From a virus, in the IMG/VR virus record IMGVR_UViG_3300013104_000713, positions 1-29,083 of that record: a stretch of DNA of 29,083 bases; one strand, written 5' to 3'. Of this stretch, positions 28,734-29,083 are shown piece after piece. The notes under the pieces were generated by a model that was given only the letters and a program-made list of their open reading frames with translations, was not told the DNA's origin and did not search any database. How positions within the stretch are numbered: position 1 is the stretch's first letter; every line of letters starts with the position of its first letter. A program made the translations under genes and the position numbers.

Positions 28734-29083
28734 GCAAGCGCGTCCACCGGACCATCCACTTCGGCAAGCCCACCGGCGCCGATGTCAGCGCCTTCAAGGA
28801 GGCGGTCCGGCACCAGATGGGCCACCGCAAGCTCGGGTTCCTCGTCAGCTTCAAGGGCGTGAACCTGGCGCGGCACTCGATTGCGCGGGCGGTCTTCGCC
28901 TTGGGCCTACCGAACGCCGCCCGGGCCGCCGCGCTCCGCGGCGAGGTGGGCCGCTGGACCCAGCGCAAGCTCCGCAACCCCGCGCTGCGCTCACCCGCCG
29001 ACCGGCTAAGGGAGCGCCGCCGGCGAGCGACCCTGCGCGAGTGGCGGAAGGATCACCGCCGGTCGAAGGTGACGACGATGTAT
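28730..29083 (+). CDS. Lysin-associated basic protein, partial (runs off the window), 118 aa seen
   Basis: ATG 28730 overlaps the lysin stop. The protein begins VHRTIHFGKPTGADVSAFKEAV, like the first helix of peptidoglycan-binding domains (GxDVxxLQxAL), and continues through a helical part ARHSIARAVFALGLPNAARAAAL then a very basic stretch RWTQRKLRNPALRSPADRLRERRRRATL. Such a mix is known from lysins of actinobacterial phages, where a wall-binding part lies next to the enzyme. Since the gene is not complete, a catalytic domain may follow beyond the window. Confidence 0.6.
   Translation, partial: MSKRVHRTIHFGKPTGADVSAFKEAVRHQMGHRKLGFLVSFKGVNLARHSIARAVFALGLPNAARAAALRGEVGRWTQRKLRNPALRSPADRLRERRRRATLREWRKDHRRSKVTTMY

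Noticed and set aside
1-29083. Diversity-generating retroelement near the tail fibres
   Set aside because: No reverse transcriptase gene and no template/variable repeat pair was seen in the window.

Overview
The window is a continuous block of a tailed-phage genome (free phage or prophage) with an HK97-type head and a contractile, myovirus-type tail. The DNA is GC-rich (roughly 60-65% by eye). One cargo gene carries a DUF2510 domain, which is typical of Actinobacteria. Two minus-strand cargo proteins resemble secreted proteins I associate with high-GC Actinobacteria such as Solirubrobacterales; that host assignment is inference. No integrase, repressor, replication gene, tRNA, CRISPR array or insertion sequence was recognised, so lifestyle is not settled by this window.

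Layout on the + strand. Positions 1-2355 hold about ten small, tightly coupled genes of unknown function plus an HNH endonuclease. A 158-base gap with long G and C runs (2356-2513) precedes the small and large terminase subunits (2514-4365). A run of small proteins (4415-5177) leads to portal, capsid protease with a long extension, and major capsid protein (5174-9403). A strong terminator hairpin ends the head block (9418-9446). Next come connector, tail-completion and tail-terminator genes, sheath, tube, a tail-assembly chaperone with a -1 frameshift extension, and the tape measure (9482-17138). The baseplate block follows: LysM protein, hub with NlpC/P60 domain, small baseplate protein, gp25-like wedge, baseplate J, beta-helix tail fibre, gpI-like protein and tail-collar fibre (17841-26405). 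The lysis block (27198-end) has a holin-like coiled-coil/membrane protein, a Pro-rich membrane-anchored protein, an M15-like endolysin and a partial gene running off the window.

Two cassettes break the one-strand order. A minus-strand gene for a secreted protein sits between the tape measure and the LysM gene (17143-17811). A two-gene minus-strand cassette (DUF2510 membrane protein plus a secreted-family protein without visible signal peptide) sits between the last fibre and the lysis genes (26415-27150). The first gene of each cassette has the same upstream pattern, TTGRGY - 10 bases - TACGRT - 7 to 9 GC-rich bases - ATG, with no ribosome-binding site. This suggests leaderless expression independent of the late operon, as expected of morons (lysogenic conversion or superinfection exclusion genes).

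How it works together: terminase packages DNA through the portal into a protease-matured HK97 shell. Connector and terminator proteins join head to a sheath/tube tail whose length is set by the tape measure. The baseplate carries cell-wall-degrading domains and two kinds of receptor-binding protein. The holin-like and M15-like proteins would release progeny. The most unusual parts are the paired morons with a shared upstream motif, the C-terminally extended capsid protease, the hub with a possible second muralytic domain, and the frameshifted chaperone in a sheathed phage.
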